Below the pieces are notes generated by a model. It saw only the letters and a program-made list of their open reading frames with translations, was not told where the DNA came from and searched no databases. Shown here one piece after another: positions 8,006 through 14,047 of a DNA stretch of 64,000 bases. The stretch lies in NCBI GenBank assembly GCA_945885625.1, contig CAMCYS010000004.1, positions 17,825-81,824 on the forward strand. The letters run 5' to 3'. The position numbers were made by a program, and so were the translations under genes. Source of the DNA: Bifidobacterium breve. Its GTDB lineage: Bacteria; Actinomycetota; Actinomycetes; Nanopelagicales; Nanopelagicaceae. Numbering within the stretch: position 1 is the first letter of the stretch; each line of letters begins with the position of its first letter.

Positions 8006-9111
8006 GGAATGCGCTTACAGAAACCGAAAACCTTCTTCGGAAGTTAATAGTCCTTAAGTTAGACGCTCACTATTGGGCTTTGACTCTATGGATAGCATTT
8101 TGCTATTCAATACCGCAGTTCGATTACGCCCCGCGTCTTTGCTTTTGGAGTCCGGAGAAGCGTTGCGGAAAGTCATTAGCCTTAGAAGTGGTTTCTCACT
8201 TACTACCGAACCCGCTTATGACTTCCTCTATTTCTTCAGCTTCACTCTTTCGGATACTAGACCGAGACAATTCAAAAGTGATCCTCATAGATGAATCGGA
8301 TACGGTTTTTGGCAGAAATGGAGACAAGGAGAAAGCCGAAGCCCTACGGCAACTCTTGAACGCTTCTTTTAAAAGAGGGCAAAGCGTGATTCGTTGCGAA
8401 CCGCCTAAGTACGAACCGCGAGAGTTCAAGATCTTCGCACCTGTCGCACTTGCTGGAATTGGTACTTCTGCCATTCCTGAGACCGTGGCGGATCGTGCGC
8501 TTATGATCGAAATGAGAAGAATGCTTCCGAACGAACAGATCCTAGAGTTTGAGTCAGACGAAGTGGAGAAATACTTCTTTCCGGTTAAGGAGAAACTACA
8601 AAACTTCGCAACAGAGAATGAATTTAAGTATCGAGAACTTAGACCCGAACTTCCTAGAGAGTCTCTTAATCCGAGGGCGCGTGACCTATGGAAGCCCCTC
8701 TACAAGGTCGCAGAGTGTGCGGGGGAAGAATGGATTAAGAAAGCTCTTCTTGCTTCTGTCGCGCTTTCTTCGGGCGAATCTGATCCGGAAGAAGCGAGTC
8801 TTTCACTCCGACTTCTTTCAGATACTCGAGAAGTATTCCTTGAAGAACAGTTAGCAACTAGAGATTTAATTGACCGCCTCAGATCTCTTGAAGAATCTCC
8901 GTGGGCTTATCTTGAAAGGTTTAATCCTTCTGTACTCGCACACCTACTTAAGAACTACGGAATAAAACCGAAACCCTTTTCAGGCGGAAAAGTTCGAGGC
9001 TACTATCGAAAGAGTTTTGAAGATTCATGGAGTCGCTATCTCGATCCCGCACAGACCGTCACACCCGTCACACCCGTCACACCCGAAGAGTTAGATCTCG
9101 AAGCTTCGTGA
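7987..9111 (+). CDS. DUF3631-type P-loop ATPase (probable replication helicase)
   Basis: A 374-residue P-loop protein. An N-terminal helical part (HYWALTLWIAFCYSI) leads to Walker A RLCFWSPEKRCGKS (about residues 46-59) and Walker B SKVILIDESDTVFG (about 94-107). A sensor-like region follows (FAPVALAGIGTSAIPETVADRALMIEMRR). This arrangement is typical of DUF3631 proteins, which occur in actinobacterial plasmids, satellites and integrated elements and are thought to act in replication. No primase domain is fused here. The C-terminus ends in a TVTPVTPVTPEE repeat encoded by 9-bp DNA repeats. The start GTG 7987 is uncertain because of the 19-nt overlap. Confidence 0.82.
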   Translation: MEDRDIGNALTETENLLRKLIVLKLDAHYWALTLWIAFCYSIPQFDYAPRLCFWSPEKRCGKSLALEVVSHLLPNPLMTSSISSASLFRILDRDNSKVILIDESDTVFGRNGDKEKAEALRQLLNASFKRGQSVIRCEPPKYEPREFKIFAPVALAGIGTSAIPETVADRALMIEMRRMLPNEQILEFESDEVEKYFFPVKEKLQNFATENEFKYRELRPELPRESLNPRARDLWKPLYKVAECAGEEWIKKALLASVALSSGESDPEEASLSLRLLSDTREVFLEEQLATRDLIDRLRSLEESPWAYLERFNPSVLAHLLKNYGIKPKPFSGGKVRGYYRKSFEDSWSRYLDPAQTVTPVTPVTPEELDLEAS

Positions 9112-9134
9112 CACTCGTGACACTTGTGACGCGT
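9058..9134. repeat. Two clusters of 9-bp repeats in opposite orientation (iteron-like)
   Basis: GTCACACCC occurs three times in tandem (9058-9084). After 23 nt come GTGACACTC, GTGACACTT and GTGACGCGT (9108-9134). The TGTGAC/CGTGAC core of the second cluster is the reverse complement of the GTCAC core of the first. The clusters straddle the end of the ATPase gene, a plausible place for an origin-like or operator site. Confidence 0.65.
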
Positions 9135-9162
9135 AATAGAACACTAGAGAAAGGCTCTAAGT

Positions 9163-9354
9163 ATGGAATCTGAACAGGAGAAACAGATTCGGGAGTTTTG
9201 GGAGTCACTCACGCCCGAATCTTTAGACGATCTTTTGAAAGAGATTACAGAAGCTCCAATTTTTCCGGATTCAAATAAAGTGTCTAAGCCTCGCAGAACT
9301 CGCAAAAAGAATGAGTGGACACAACAGACGCTAGGGGATTTCGATCATTTGTAA
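9163..9354 (+). CDS. Small acidic/basic element protein, 63 aa
   Basis: Not recognised. The first half is acidic and helical (EFWESLTPESLDDLLKEITEA). The second half is basic (KPRRTRKKNEW) and ends in TQQTLGDFDHL. The terminal QQTLGDF resembles the Q-x2-L-x-x-F type of sliding-clamp-binding motif, which would fit a replication accessory, but this is weak evidence in 63 residues. It lies 51 nt downstream of the ATPase gene, after the 9-bp repeats. AGAGAAAGG upstream may serve as ribosome site. Confidence 0.6.
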   Translation: MESEQEKQIREFWESLTPESLDDLLKEITEAPIFPDSNKVSKPRRTRKKNEWTQQTLGDFDHL

Positions 9355-9403
9355 ACTTTATGGACTCAGTAGAAAAGGAAAACTTATAAGGGTTAGATAA
9401 GTG

Positions 9404-9655
9404 TCAGACCCCGTAGTGCGCGCCCTTCCTTCTATGTTTTTCCCGATCCTTATCGGTGTATCTGCTTTCATCTTTATCTATTACAAGGCAAATAATCCAC
9501 GCGACCGCAGGAAATAAAAGACTTAACCAAACAAACCCCACGCGGGAACGACCTGTTCGCGTTGCCACTTGGTATGAGTATCGAGCAAGCAAAATGATCA
9601 AAGTAATCAAGATTATTAAGATTACAAAGCCAAAAAATAAGAGCACGTCTTCCAT
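9404..9655 (-). CDS. Small membrane protein with two transmembrane segments
   Basis: 83 residues: TM1 at about 4-25 (LLFFGFVILIILITLIILLA), a short basic loop (RTGRSR), TM2 at about 42-60 (VWLSLLFPAVAWIICLVI) and a highly charged tail (DKDESRYTDKDREKHRRK). It resembles short phospholipase_D-nuclease-N-type or superinfection-type membrane proteins only in layout. A TACTCT box lies 7 nt before the ATG, suggesting a leaderless start. It points leftward, against the replication operon, and begins the cargo part of the element. Confidence 0.65.
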   Translation of the reverse strand: MEDVLLFFGFVILIILITLIILLARYSYQVATRTGRSRVGFVWLSLLFPAVAWIICLVIDKDESRYTDKDREKHRRKGAHYGV

Positions 9656-9744
9656 GCGCCTAAGAGTACTTTTCTTTATCCCTAACCTCTACCCCTTTGC
9701 TTATTTGTACCTATCTCGCCGATTCAGAGGGGGTTCAAGCCTTA

Positions 9745-9787
9745 TCGGGGAGATGGGGGTAGCCAAGTCACCTAAAAAACTTAAGTT
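9745..9787 (+). promoter_or_regulatory. Shared upstream element, copy A
   Basis: TCGGGGAGAT at 9745-9754, then GGGGGTAGCC, AAGTCACCTAAAAAA and a TAAGTT box (9782-9787). GTAGCC (9759-9764) is 17 nt from TAAGTT, which is 5 nt before ATG 9793. An inverted copy with identical spacing precedes the gene ending at 11579. Confidence 0.6.
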
Positions 9788-9792
9788 AAGGC

Positions 9793-10011
9793 ATGGACAA
9801 AATCAAAAACTACGCAATCGCAATACTCACGGGGCTATTAGTCCTATCGCTATTTACGCAACCAGCTCAAAGCGCACCCGCAAAAAGCAAAGAGGCTAAA
9901 ACTGTGGAATACCAAGCTTGCTTGAATACTTGGCTAGATCAAGCAGTGGTAGAGAATAAAAGCGATTACTTGAATTACTGGATTAAAGCTTGTGCTAGTT
10001 ACCGCCCTTGA
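9793..10011 (+). CDS. Small secreted protein with two cysteines
   Basis: 72 residues. A signal peptide spans about residues 1-28 (KNYAIAILTGLLVLSLF, cleavage near AQSA). The mature part has about 44 residues, with QACLNTWLDQ and NYWIKACASYRP. The pattern (F/Y)Q-x-C-(L/V)-x-x-(W/Y) ... AC is shared with the lipoprotein at 11065-11301 of this element, so the two are probably distant paralogues. No known family. It is driven by shared upstream element A, probably as a leaderless transcript. Its role may be at the cell surface. Confidence 0.7.
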   Translation: MDKIKNYAIAILTGLLVLSLFTQPAQSAPAKSKEAKTVEYQACLNTWLDQAVVENKSDYLNYWIKACASYRP

Positions 10012-10046
10012 TAACTATTTAAGATAAACCGAACTATGATCAAGGT

Positions 10047-10334
10047 ATGGGTTTCTTTCGTAAGAAGCAAGAAGATGATCTCTCTTTGCCAAGAAATAGA
10101 CGGTTAGACCTGAATCCGTCACGCCAAGAACTTGAATGGATAGAAGCTGTTAATTTATGGGAAGACGAATACTGGTCAATTCATAATCAACACGGCTGGA
10201 AGACCATAAAGGGAAAAGGGTTTAGAGAAACCAGTGACAGATTTACGCCTGTCCATTGGAAAGTGGGCGAAGTAACGGTAATTGCTGAGTTTGATTCGAG
10301 ATCCGGAATAGTGACCGAAAGGGTTATTGGCTAA
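10047..10334 (+). CDS. Unknown cytoplasmic protein, 95 aa
   Basis: Not recognised. It begins with a basic stretch (MGFFRKKQEDD), has a Trp-rich middle (ELEWIEAVNLWEDEYWSIHNQHGW) and ends in a probable beta-rich part (EVTVIAEFDSRSGIVTERVIG). No signal peptide or membrane segment is seen. An AAGG lies just before the ATG. It lies 35 nt after the small secreted protein gene and may be in the same transcript. Confidence 0.6.
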   Translation: MGFFRKKQEDDLSLPRNRRLDLNPSRQELEWIEAVNLWEDEYWSIHNQHGWKTIKGKGFRETSDRFTPVHWKVGEVTVIAEFDSRSGIVTERVIG

Positions 10335-10376
10335 GAATATGAAACCCCTTATTTCCGTGTTGGTTGGTCTTTTGGT

Positions 10377-10583
10377 ATGAATACAGATGGTTTTGACGTA
10401 CCTGAAGGCTTTAGTAGTCGCGAAGAGTTCTTGAACCACCAACACCGAGAACAAACACGACTTAATAAAGAACAATTCGAACGAGACTTAGCCGAGACAA
10501 AATCAAATAACTTTGGGATTTTAATGTTCGTAGTAATAATTGCCGTAGTTATTATTGCTGGACTTATGGGTGCTGATGTGTAA
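10377..10583 (+). CDS. Small tail-anchored membrane protein
   Basis: 68 residues. A polar, probably coiled N-terminal part (SREEFLNHQHREQTRLNKEQ, ERDLAETK) is followed by one C-terminal hydrophobic segment (FGILMFVVIIAVVIIAGLMG), so the bulk should face the cytoplasm. No family recognised. The spacing to the upstream gene (42 nt) allows co-transcription. No clear ribosome site is visible. Confidence 0.55.
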   Translation: MNTDGFDVPEGFSSREEFLNHQHREQTRLNKEQFERDLAETKSNNFGILMFVVIIAVVIIAGLMGADV

Positions 10584-10891
10584 CACCTGTCTAATACTCT
10601 AGGGAATTACTAGGAACGGTATGGGTGTTAAACAGTTTAGGCAGGAATAAATAGACCGACAAACAAGGAAAAAGCCATATATAAACCAACCACGTAAAGA
10701 ATTACCGTGAAGACCTTTTGTGTTGGGGATAACAGAGACCATTTCTGGCCTTGCCACCACTTTCTTTCTCTTGCCATAAGAACAAGGCTACCTTTTTTAG
10801 TAGCCCCAAACACCCCTGACTCACCATGTTTGTTTTTTTCCCTAAAGAATCAAAGCCGGTAGTTTCCCGATCTTGGGCGTATCTTGGGGTC
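10584..10891. other. 308-nt non-coding stretch with a GTAGCC palindrome
   Basis: No convincing gene. The stretch contains the perfect inverted repeat GGCTAC-N8-GTAGCC at 10786-10805, with the same hexamer found in the shared upstream elements, so it could be an operator or a weak terminator. CTTGCCA occurs twice (around 10749 and 10769). Confidence 0.5.
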
Positions 10892-11062
10892 ATGAAAATA
10901 CTAGGAATTTGTTTTATTGTCTTTGGCTTGTTCTGGTCTATTGCCGGGTTCTTGGCTTATGCCTCAGATATTCAGTTGGGTATAGCCGTTGGGGGCATAA
11001 ACATGGTCGGACTAGGCATAGTCATGGTAAAACTTTCAGATATGACTTTAACTAAAGAGTAA
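10892..11062 (+). CDS. Small two-TM membrane protein
   Basis: 56 residues starting at ATG 10892 (MKILGICFIVFGLFWSIAGF). Two hydrophobic segments at about 2-24 and 30-48 (LGIAVGGINMVGLGIVMVKL) are followed by a short polar tail. I do not accept the longer ORF from 10826, because its added N-terminus (MFVFFPKESKPVV) looks like translated non-coding sequence and GGGG lies just before ATG 10892. No family recognised. It converges with the lipoprotein gene after 2 nt. Confidence 0.55.
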   Translation: MKILGICFIVFGLFWSIAGFLAYASDIQLGIAVGGINMVGLGIVMVKLSDMTLTKE

Positions 11063-11064
11063 AA

Positions 11065-11301
11065 CTATTTCTTAGTAGGAAGAAATTTTCTACATGCGAG
11101 TATGGCTTGCTCCGTATAAGATTCTACGTCGAGGTACGAGCCGAACCTTGAATTTGTTGAGCCACTTACATAGTTCTCTACGCATGTTTGAAAAATGATT
11201 AACTCAGCCTCATCATATTTAATCTCTGGTTCTGAGTTTGCCTGAGAACTACACCCGGTAAGCACTAAAAGTCCAACCAATACGGAAGTAAGCAGCTTCA
11301 T
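11065..11301 (-). CDS. Small lipoprotein with two conserved cysteines
   Basis: 78 residues. A lipoprotein signal with lipobox LVLTGC (Cys at about 17) is followed by an acidic stretch and LIIFQTCVENYVSGSTNSR ... AILACRKFLPTKK. The mature cysteine spacing and local sequence echo the secreted protein at 9793-10011. A TAGGCT box lies 6 nt before the ATG, suggesting a leaderless start. Likely tethered to the outer face of the membrane. Function unknown. Confidence 0.7.
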   Translation of the reverse strand: MKLLTSVLVGLLVLTGCSSQANSEPEIKYDEAELIIFQTCVENYVSGSTNSRFGSYLDVESYTEQAILACRKFLPTKK

Positions 11302-11336
11302 ATTCTTAGCCTAATTCGTTTTATCTGAGACAAGCG

Positions 11337-11579
11337 TTAGGGATATAGGTCTTCGCACGTGTCTCTTGCCTCGCCATTAACTTCAACAATCGAGCACTCA
11401 CGGGTTGGTTTAGGTGGCGAAAATCCGGTGGGGTCTGAAATGAAAATTGCCCCCATTACAATTCCTGTTAAGGCAATAATCGCTACCCATAGAGAAAGAA
11501 TAAAACGGCCGACTATTGCCATGGGGCTCTTGCTCGCTGAATAACTTTCACCTTTAAGCCAGCTCACCCATTTCTTCAT
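11337..11579 (-). CDS. Single-span membrane protein with external Cys pair
   Basis: 80 residues. A short cytoplasmic basic N-terminus (MKKWVSWLKGESYSASK), one TM segment at about 25-50 (FILSLWVAIIALTGIVMGAIFI) and an external tail with RECSIVEVNGEARDTCEDLYP, whose two cysteines could form a disulfide. Driven by inverted copy B of the shared upstream element, with TAGAAT 6 nt before the ATG. No known family. It lies 35 nt upstream of the lipoprotein gene on the same strand. Confidence 0.65.
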   Translation of the reverse strand: MKKWVSWLKGESYSASKSPMAIVGRFILSLWVAIIALTGIVMGAIFISDPTGFSPPKPTRECSIVEVNGEARDTCEDLYP

Positions 11580-11894
11580 ACGCGTATTCTATTTTTTTTA
11601 GGTGATATGGCTACCCCTGCTGCCTTTCCTGTCTTTATCTCCCCGATTCGTTCAAGCTTGATCCTTTTCCCTACGGCTTCAAGCCGATCTCGTAGGGTTG
11701 AAGTTATTTACCCGCCATTCCTAAACGCGTCACTATGGGGGCGTCAAGGTCGGTGGTTAGTAGTTTTATCAGGCTTGGGTAACTAACCCCTGACCTTGCT
11801 TTGTCGGGGATAAGTTGGACAAAAAGGCAGCGGGGGTAGACGCCAAGGGTAAAAGAAAGGTTTAATTACCTTTCTAACCAACCAAGGGGGAAAA
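11580..11894. other. Structured non-coding region with shared element copies B and C
   Basis: 315 nt without a gene. Copy B (11586-11647, minus strand) has TAGAAT, a 17-nt spacer, GTAGCC and TCGGGGAGAT. Copy C (11804-11839, plus) repeats TCGGGGATAA and GCAGCGGGGGTAG. Between them are a hairpin CCCTACG/CGTAGGG (11669-11697) that encloses CGGCTTCAAGCCG, and a longer imperfect stem GGTCGGTGGTTAG/CTAACCCCTGACC near 11749-11796. It could be an origin, a small RNA or a control region. Confidence 0.5.
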
Positions 11895-12161
11895 GTGGAC
11901 AAGATTACTGAAGGCGAAAAAGCCAACAAATTGGCAATGGCAATTTCTACTGAAGTTAGCAAAGGTTGGCGCGTAGAAAGTCAATCGCAAGTCCAAGCCG
12001 TATTGGTTAAGGGCAAAAACATCAACCACACACTTCAGATTTTTCTAAGTGTAATTACAGTTGGATTTTGGCTATTGGTTTATGTGCCAACCTTCATTGT
12101 CAACCGCAGACAAACGAAAATTGTAAGAGTGGACGATTTCGGCAACACCTTATTCGAATAA
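11895..12161 (+). CDS. Small actinobacterial membrane protein, 88 aa
   Basis: Begins with a soluble part (NKLAMAISTEVSKGWRVESQSQVQAVLVKGK) and continues with one long hydrophobic segment (IFLSVITVGFWLLVYVPTFIV) and a polar end (TKIVRVDDFGNTLFE). This layout, with GWRVES...QAVLVKGK before the membrane span and a VDxxGN end, occurs in many actinobacterial chromosomes as an uncharacterised family. The start is GTG after AAGGGGG. Its codon use is closer to the host than to the element core, so it may be captured host cargo. Confidence 0.72.
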   Translation: MDKITEGEKANKLAMAISTEVSKGWRVESQSQVQAVLVKGKNINHTLQIFLSVITVGFWLLVYVPTFIVNRRQTKIVRVDDFGNTLFE

Positions 12162-12377
12162 ATATTTACTTAGTTTGCCAAGGTTTATTCGGACTTCTTC
12201 TACCCTTTGAAGTATTTCAAGGCAAGACTTTTGGCTAGCTTTGCTTTCAATTTGCTTTCACCCGTACAGATAGCGCAAGAGATCACTAGGTACAAAGAGA
12301 ACACTTTTACGCTTAAAGCAAGCAAAAGAACGAAGTAGTAGAAACTTAGAGACACGCTTAGATAGGCGTAAGGCAAA
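12162..12377. other. Right-end non-coding segment of the element
   Basis: 216 nt between the last cargo gene and the right attachment repeat. It holds the paired TTTGCTTTCA sites (12240-12260) and the inverted 17-mer (12320-12336). The stretch 12240-12273 also resembles the sequence at the integrase 3' end (TTTGCTTTCA twice, then CCGT and GATAGC). No gene is seen. Confidence 0.6.
12240..12260 (+). repeat. Right arm-type integrase sites
   Basis: Tandem TTTGCTTTCA, A, TTTGCTTTCA in the same orientation as the pair at 4870-4891, about 117 nt before the right core. In the circular form these sites would flank the core on the side opposite the left pair. Confidence 0.58.
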
Positions 12378-12421
12378 ACTACGGATCAGAAGGTTAGGGG
12401 TTCGAATCCCTTCGGGCGCAC
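12378..12421 (+). repeat. Right attachment repeat (attR core, tRNA-Arg 3' fragment)
   Basis: Repeats the tRNA-Arg 3' portion from the anticodon loop to the first C of CCA with one mismatch. It lacks a 5' half, so it is not a second tRNA gene. Confidence 0.93.
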
Positions 12422-12479
12422 ACAGTATTTTCTTGATTAAATAAATTGCCCTCAAGTTCTAGTGAGTGAAACTTTGCCA

Positions 12480-12508
12480 TTGACGCAACCTGCTTCACGC
12501 GTAACGCT
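12480..12508 (+). promoter_or_regulatory. Leaderless-type promoter of the hydrolase-cupin-PatB operon
   Basis: TTGACG at 12480-12485, a 16-nt spacer and TAACGCT at 12502-12508, 6 nt before ATG 12515. No ribosome site is seen. Confidence 0.6.
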
Positions 12509-12514
12509 AGGCAC

Positions 12515-14047
12515 ATGAAGATCACCCGGCATTATCTCGATGTTAATGGACGCCGCGTTCACTATCGAAAGTGCGGGAGTGGTCCGACTTTGATTATGGT
12601 TCATCAGAGTCCAAGATCTTCAGCGGAATATGAAAAATTGATGCTCAAATGGGGTACATCATTTACTTGTATTGCTCCTGACTCCCCTGGCTATGGCCAA
12701 TCTGAACCACTTCGAATAACTTCACCCGACATTAATGATTTTGGTGATGGCTTAATCGAATTCTTAGATGTTCTAGGTGTTAAAGAAGTTGGTATGTATG
12801 GCTTTCACTCTGGTGGAGCTATCGCCATGAATGCCCATGTTCGAAATCCAGGTCGCTTTACCGCACTTGCATGCGGTGGTTATCCAATTTGGACAGATGC
12901 TGAAATGGCTCTTTATGCCAGCGGATATTTACCTTCCTTTAAACCAACTGGATATGGTGAACATTTAACTTGGGTCTGGTCACGCATTCTTGAGCAGAGT
13001 TGGTTTTTCCCGTGGTTTAAGACAGAAGAGTCAACCCGTATGCGCAACGCCCACGATGATATTGCGCGCGTGAATGCTCAAGTTTTAGAACTACTAGATG
13101 CTGGTGATAACTACCAACATGGTTATCGCGCGGTGTTATCTGCCCCCAGTGATATTCCTGCGGCTGCCTCAAAACATAATCCGGTTTTGATTGCGACCTA
13201 TCAAGGTGACCCGCTTCTAATTCACATTGATCGCTTGCCGGCACTGCCAGCAGGCTGGAGCACTGGAAGTGCTGAAAATCCAGCAGCACTGGAAGATTTA
13301 TTCGGCGATTTCCTAAAGAAATATCCAGGCCCTAGCTACGAATCCTTTAATGCAGATACCGATCGTGGTTTCGTCTCTGTGGAAACCGCGCACTTTAATG
13401 GGGTTATTCAATGGAGTGGTGATTCAAATGCCTCAAAGTTAACCCTTCATAATGTTGGGGAATCGAGTGAACTAGTTAAAGCTGAGCAGGCTTTGGTAAT
13501 TGATCTGCCGGGGCATGGTCTATCGAGTGACATCAGTGATGCAGCAACGCTTGCAGATTGGGCCGATGTAATTAAGAGTGCAATTACCAACCTTGGTGCT
13601 AAAAATATTACCTGTGTTGAAGGTGACCAGCTATCTGCTCTGCTTGCGCTGGCAATAGCTAAATCCGTAGGTGCTGATTGCGTTTGCGCAATCAATGCTC
13701 ACATTCCGAAAGATGGTGAGAACTGGCAGTCATCGCAAGCTGATCTAACACCCGATCGTTTTGGAAGCCATTTGAACAAAGCGTGGCAAGTAGTTCGTGC
13801 TACTCAATTCTTTTGGCCTTGGTTTGAAGCGAAGAACTCAAATGTAATTGCTTTTGATAAGAGTCAGATAGATCCAGAGTATTTAGCGTTAGCTCATCGC
13901 GCCTTATTGCGAGCACGATCACGTGAGAAATTAACAGCTCTACTGTTAAGCGTTGATAAAGCGCAATTAGTTGCTGATGCACCAAAGATTACTGGTTGGC
14001 ACATAGCTGACTGGGCAAGAAAGCGCGACGATATCTGGCGGCCATAA
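12515..14047 (+). CDS. Alpha/beta-hydrolase with a second, degenerate hydrolase half
   Basis: The first 260 or so residues are a normal alpha/beta-hydrolase: HQSPRSS oxyanion loop, PDSPGYGQS, and the nucleophile elbow GFHSGG (Ser about 108). The second half repeats the fold pattern. LVIDLPGHGLSS corresponds to the first half's CIAPDSPGYGQS, a GDQLSALLALA segment stands where the elbow should be, and FFWPWFEAKNS matches FFPWFKTEES. The second copy has no GxSxG, so it is probably catalytically dead. At 510 residues the protein is almost twice the usual size. It heads an operon with a cupin and a PatB-like lyase. Substrate unknown, probably a small ester or amide. Confidence 0.82.
   Translation: MKITRHYLDVNGRRVHYRKCGSGPTLIMVHQSPRSSAEYEKLMLKWGTSFTCIAPDSPGYGQSEPLRITSPDINDFGDGLIEFLDVLGVKEVGMYGFHSGGAIAMNAHVRNPGRFTALACGGYPIWTDAEMALYASGYLPSFKPTGYGEHLTWVWSRILEQSWFFPWFKTEESTRMRNAHDDIARVNAQVLELLDAGDNYQHGYRAVLSAPSDIPAAASKHNPVLIATYQGDPLLIHIDRLPALPAGWSTGSAENPAALEDLFGDFLKKYPGPSYESFNADTDRGFVSVETAHFNGVIQWSGDSNASKLTLHNVGESSELVKAEQALVIDLPGHGLSSDISDAATLADWADVIKSAITNLGAKNITCVEGDQLSALLALAIAKSVGADCVCAINAHIPKDGENWQSSQADLTPDRFGSHLNKAWQVVRATQFFWPWFEAKNSNVIAFDKSQIDPEYLALAHRALLRARSREKLTALLLSVDKAQLVADAPKITGWHIADWARKRDDIWRP

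Larger units (their letters stand above)
4772..12421. mobile_element. Small integrative element in tRNA-Arg with DUF3631-type ATPase
   Basis: About 7.65 kb bounded by 44-nt direct repeats: the tRNA-Arg 3' half at the left, where the tRNA is intact, and a copy at the right. The integrase lies next to the left repeat and points toward the tRNA. Core genes in order are integrase, zinc-finger protein, a divergent excisionase-like HTH gene, two unknown genes, a DUF3631-type ATPase and a small ORF. The right third holds tiny secreted or membrane proteins. I see no capsid, terminase, portal, relaxase or type IV secretion gene, so it is neither a full prophage nor a self-conjugating element. A satellite or a small integrated plasmid is more likely. 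Confidence 0.88.

Noticed and set aside
9456-9899. Plus-strand ORF of 147 aa
   Set aside because: It runs over the minus-strand two-TM protein and the shared upstream element, and overlaps the secreted protein gene in another frame. Its composition is not protein-like.
12378-12421. Second tRNA-Arg
   Set aside because: Only the 3' half is present; it is the right attachment repeat.
4772-12421. Complete prophage or conjugative element
   Set aside because: No capsid, portal, terminase, tail, relaxase or type IV secretion genes are visible.
12258-12455. Minus-strand ORF of 65 aa containing APEGIRTPNLLIRS
   Set aside because: This is the classic false translation across a tRNA 3' end; it spans the attR repeat and arm sites.
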